Assembly (NCBI GenBank): GCA_965112735.1
Contig: OZ218955.1
Coordinates: forward strand, 62,001 to 126,000
Direction: 5' to 3'
Length of the DNA stretch: 64,000 nucleotides
Origin: Phaeosaccion multiseriatum
Taxonomy: Eukaryota > Ochrophyta, other classes
Shown here: piece by piece, positions 63,897-64,000 of the stretch
Layout of the letters: every line of letters starts with the position of its first letter
How positions within the stretch are numbered: position 1 is the first letter of the stretch
Notes under the pieces: model-generated
What the model saw: the letters and a program-made list of their open reading frames with translations, nothing else
Told to the model about the DNA's origin: nothing
Database searches by the model: none
Made by a program: the position numbers and the translations under genes

Positions 63897-64000
63897 CTTA
63901 TCCATTGTTAAGTAAGGGTATGTATGTATCCAATGGTAAGTAAGGGCATACAGTGAGGACATCCATCCACTGCCATCCGCAGAGGAGACGCAAGCCCTAC

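Overview
This is nuclear DNA from a eukaryote. The protein-coding genes are split by many short GT-AG introns, most of whose phases can be checked, and the DNA is GC-rich and crowded with simple repeats. The gene set (hybrid sensor histidine kinase, WRKY19-type zinc fingers with polyglutamine, MCM7, an HROB-like recombination factor, an SSN6/CYC8-type TPR corepressor, a ZIP metal transporter) and an interstitial TTAGGG/CCCTAA telomere-type array fit a unicellular alga or another stramenopile-like protist. A heterokont alga is an inference from gene types, not a proven identity.

Layout, left to right: (1) C-terminally truncated hybrid histidine kinase, minus, 1-4002. (2) Ribose-phosphate pyrophosphokinase, minus, 8 exons, 4333-8353. 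(3) A small unknown two-exon gene, plus, 8609-9151. (4) Tyrosine-phosphatase-like protein, minus, 10077-12304. (5) Glutamine-rich WRKY19-type zinc-finger protein, plus, 13668-15663. (6) A long lysine/glutamate-rich coiled-coil protein resembling NST1, minus, about 20 exons, 16441-24926. (7) MCM7, plus, 19 exons, 25217-34714. (8) Alpha/beta-hydrolase-like protein with a long acidic tail, minus, 7 exons, 36549-42110. (9) ZIP transporter with a very large His-rich loop, minus, 8 exons, 42928-46521. (10) RGG-rich protein, plus, 46920-48672. (11) Multi-pass membrane protein, plus, 49039-53493. (12) Intronless GST-like protein, plus, 53612-54445. (13) HROB-like OB-fold protein, plus, 56639-60413. 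(14) SSN6/CYC8-type TPR corepressor, minus, 61321 to beyond the right edge.

The genes do not form a pathway. MCM7 (replicative helicase) and HROB (a loader for MCM8-MCM9 in other eukaryotes) are both replication/repair genes but lie 22 kb apart.

The most unusual aspect is the non-genic layer. Nearly every larger intron carries its own private tandem array. Two short words, CAGTTGGTGATACAGCAG-like and GGATGGCAGTGGATGG-like, recur across the whole window on both strands, in exons, introns and spacers, and are read in different frames when they fall in coding sequence. Several arrays are built from splice-donor-like words (GTGAGT, GTAAGTCAGTG). Exon boundaries below were derived by hand from frame and splice-site agreement. 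No search or RNA evidence was available.
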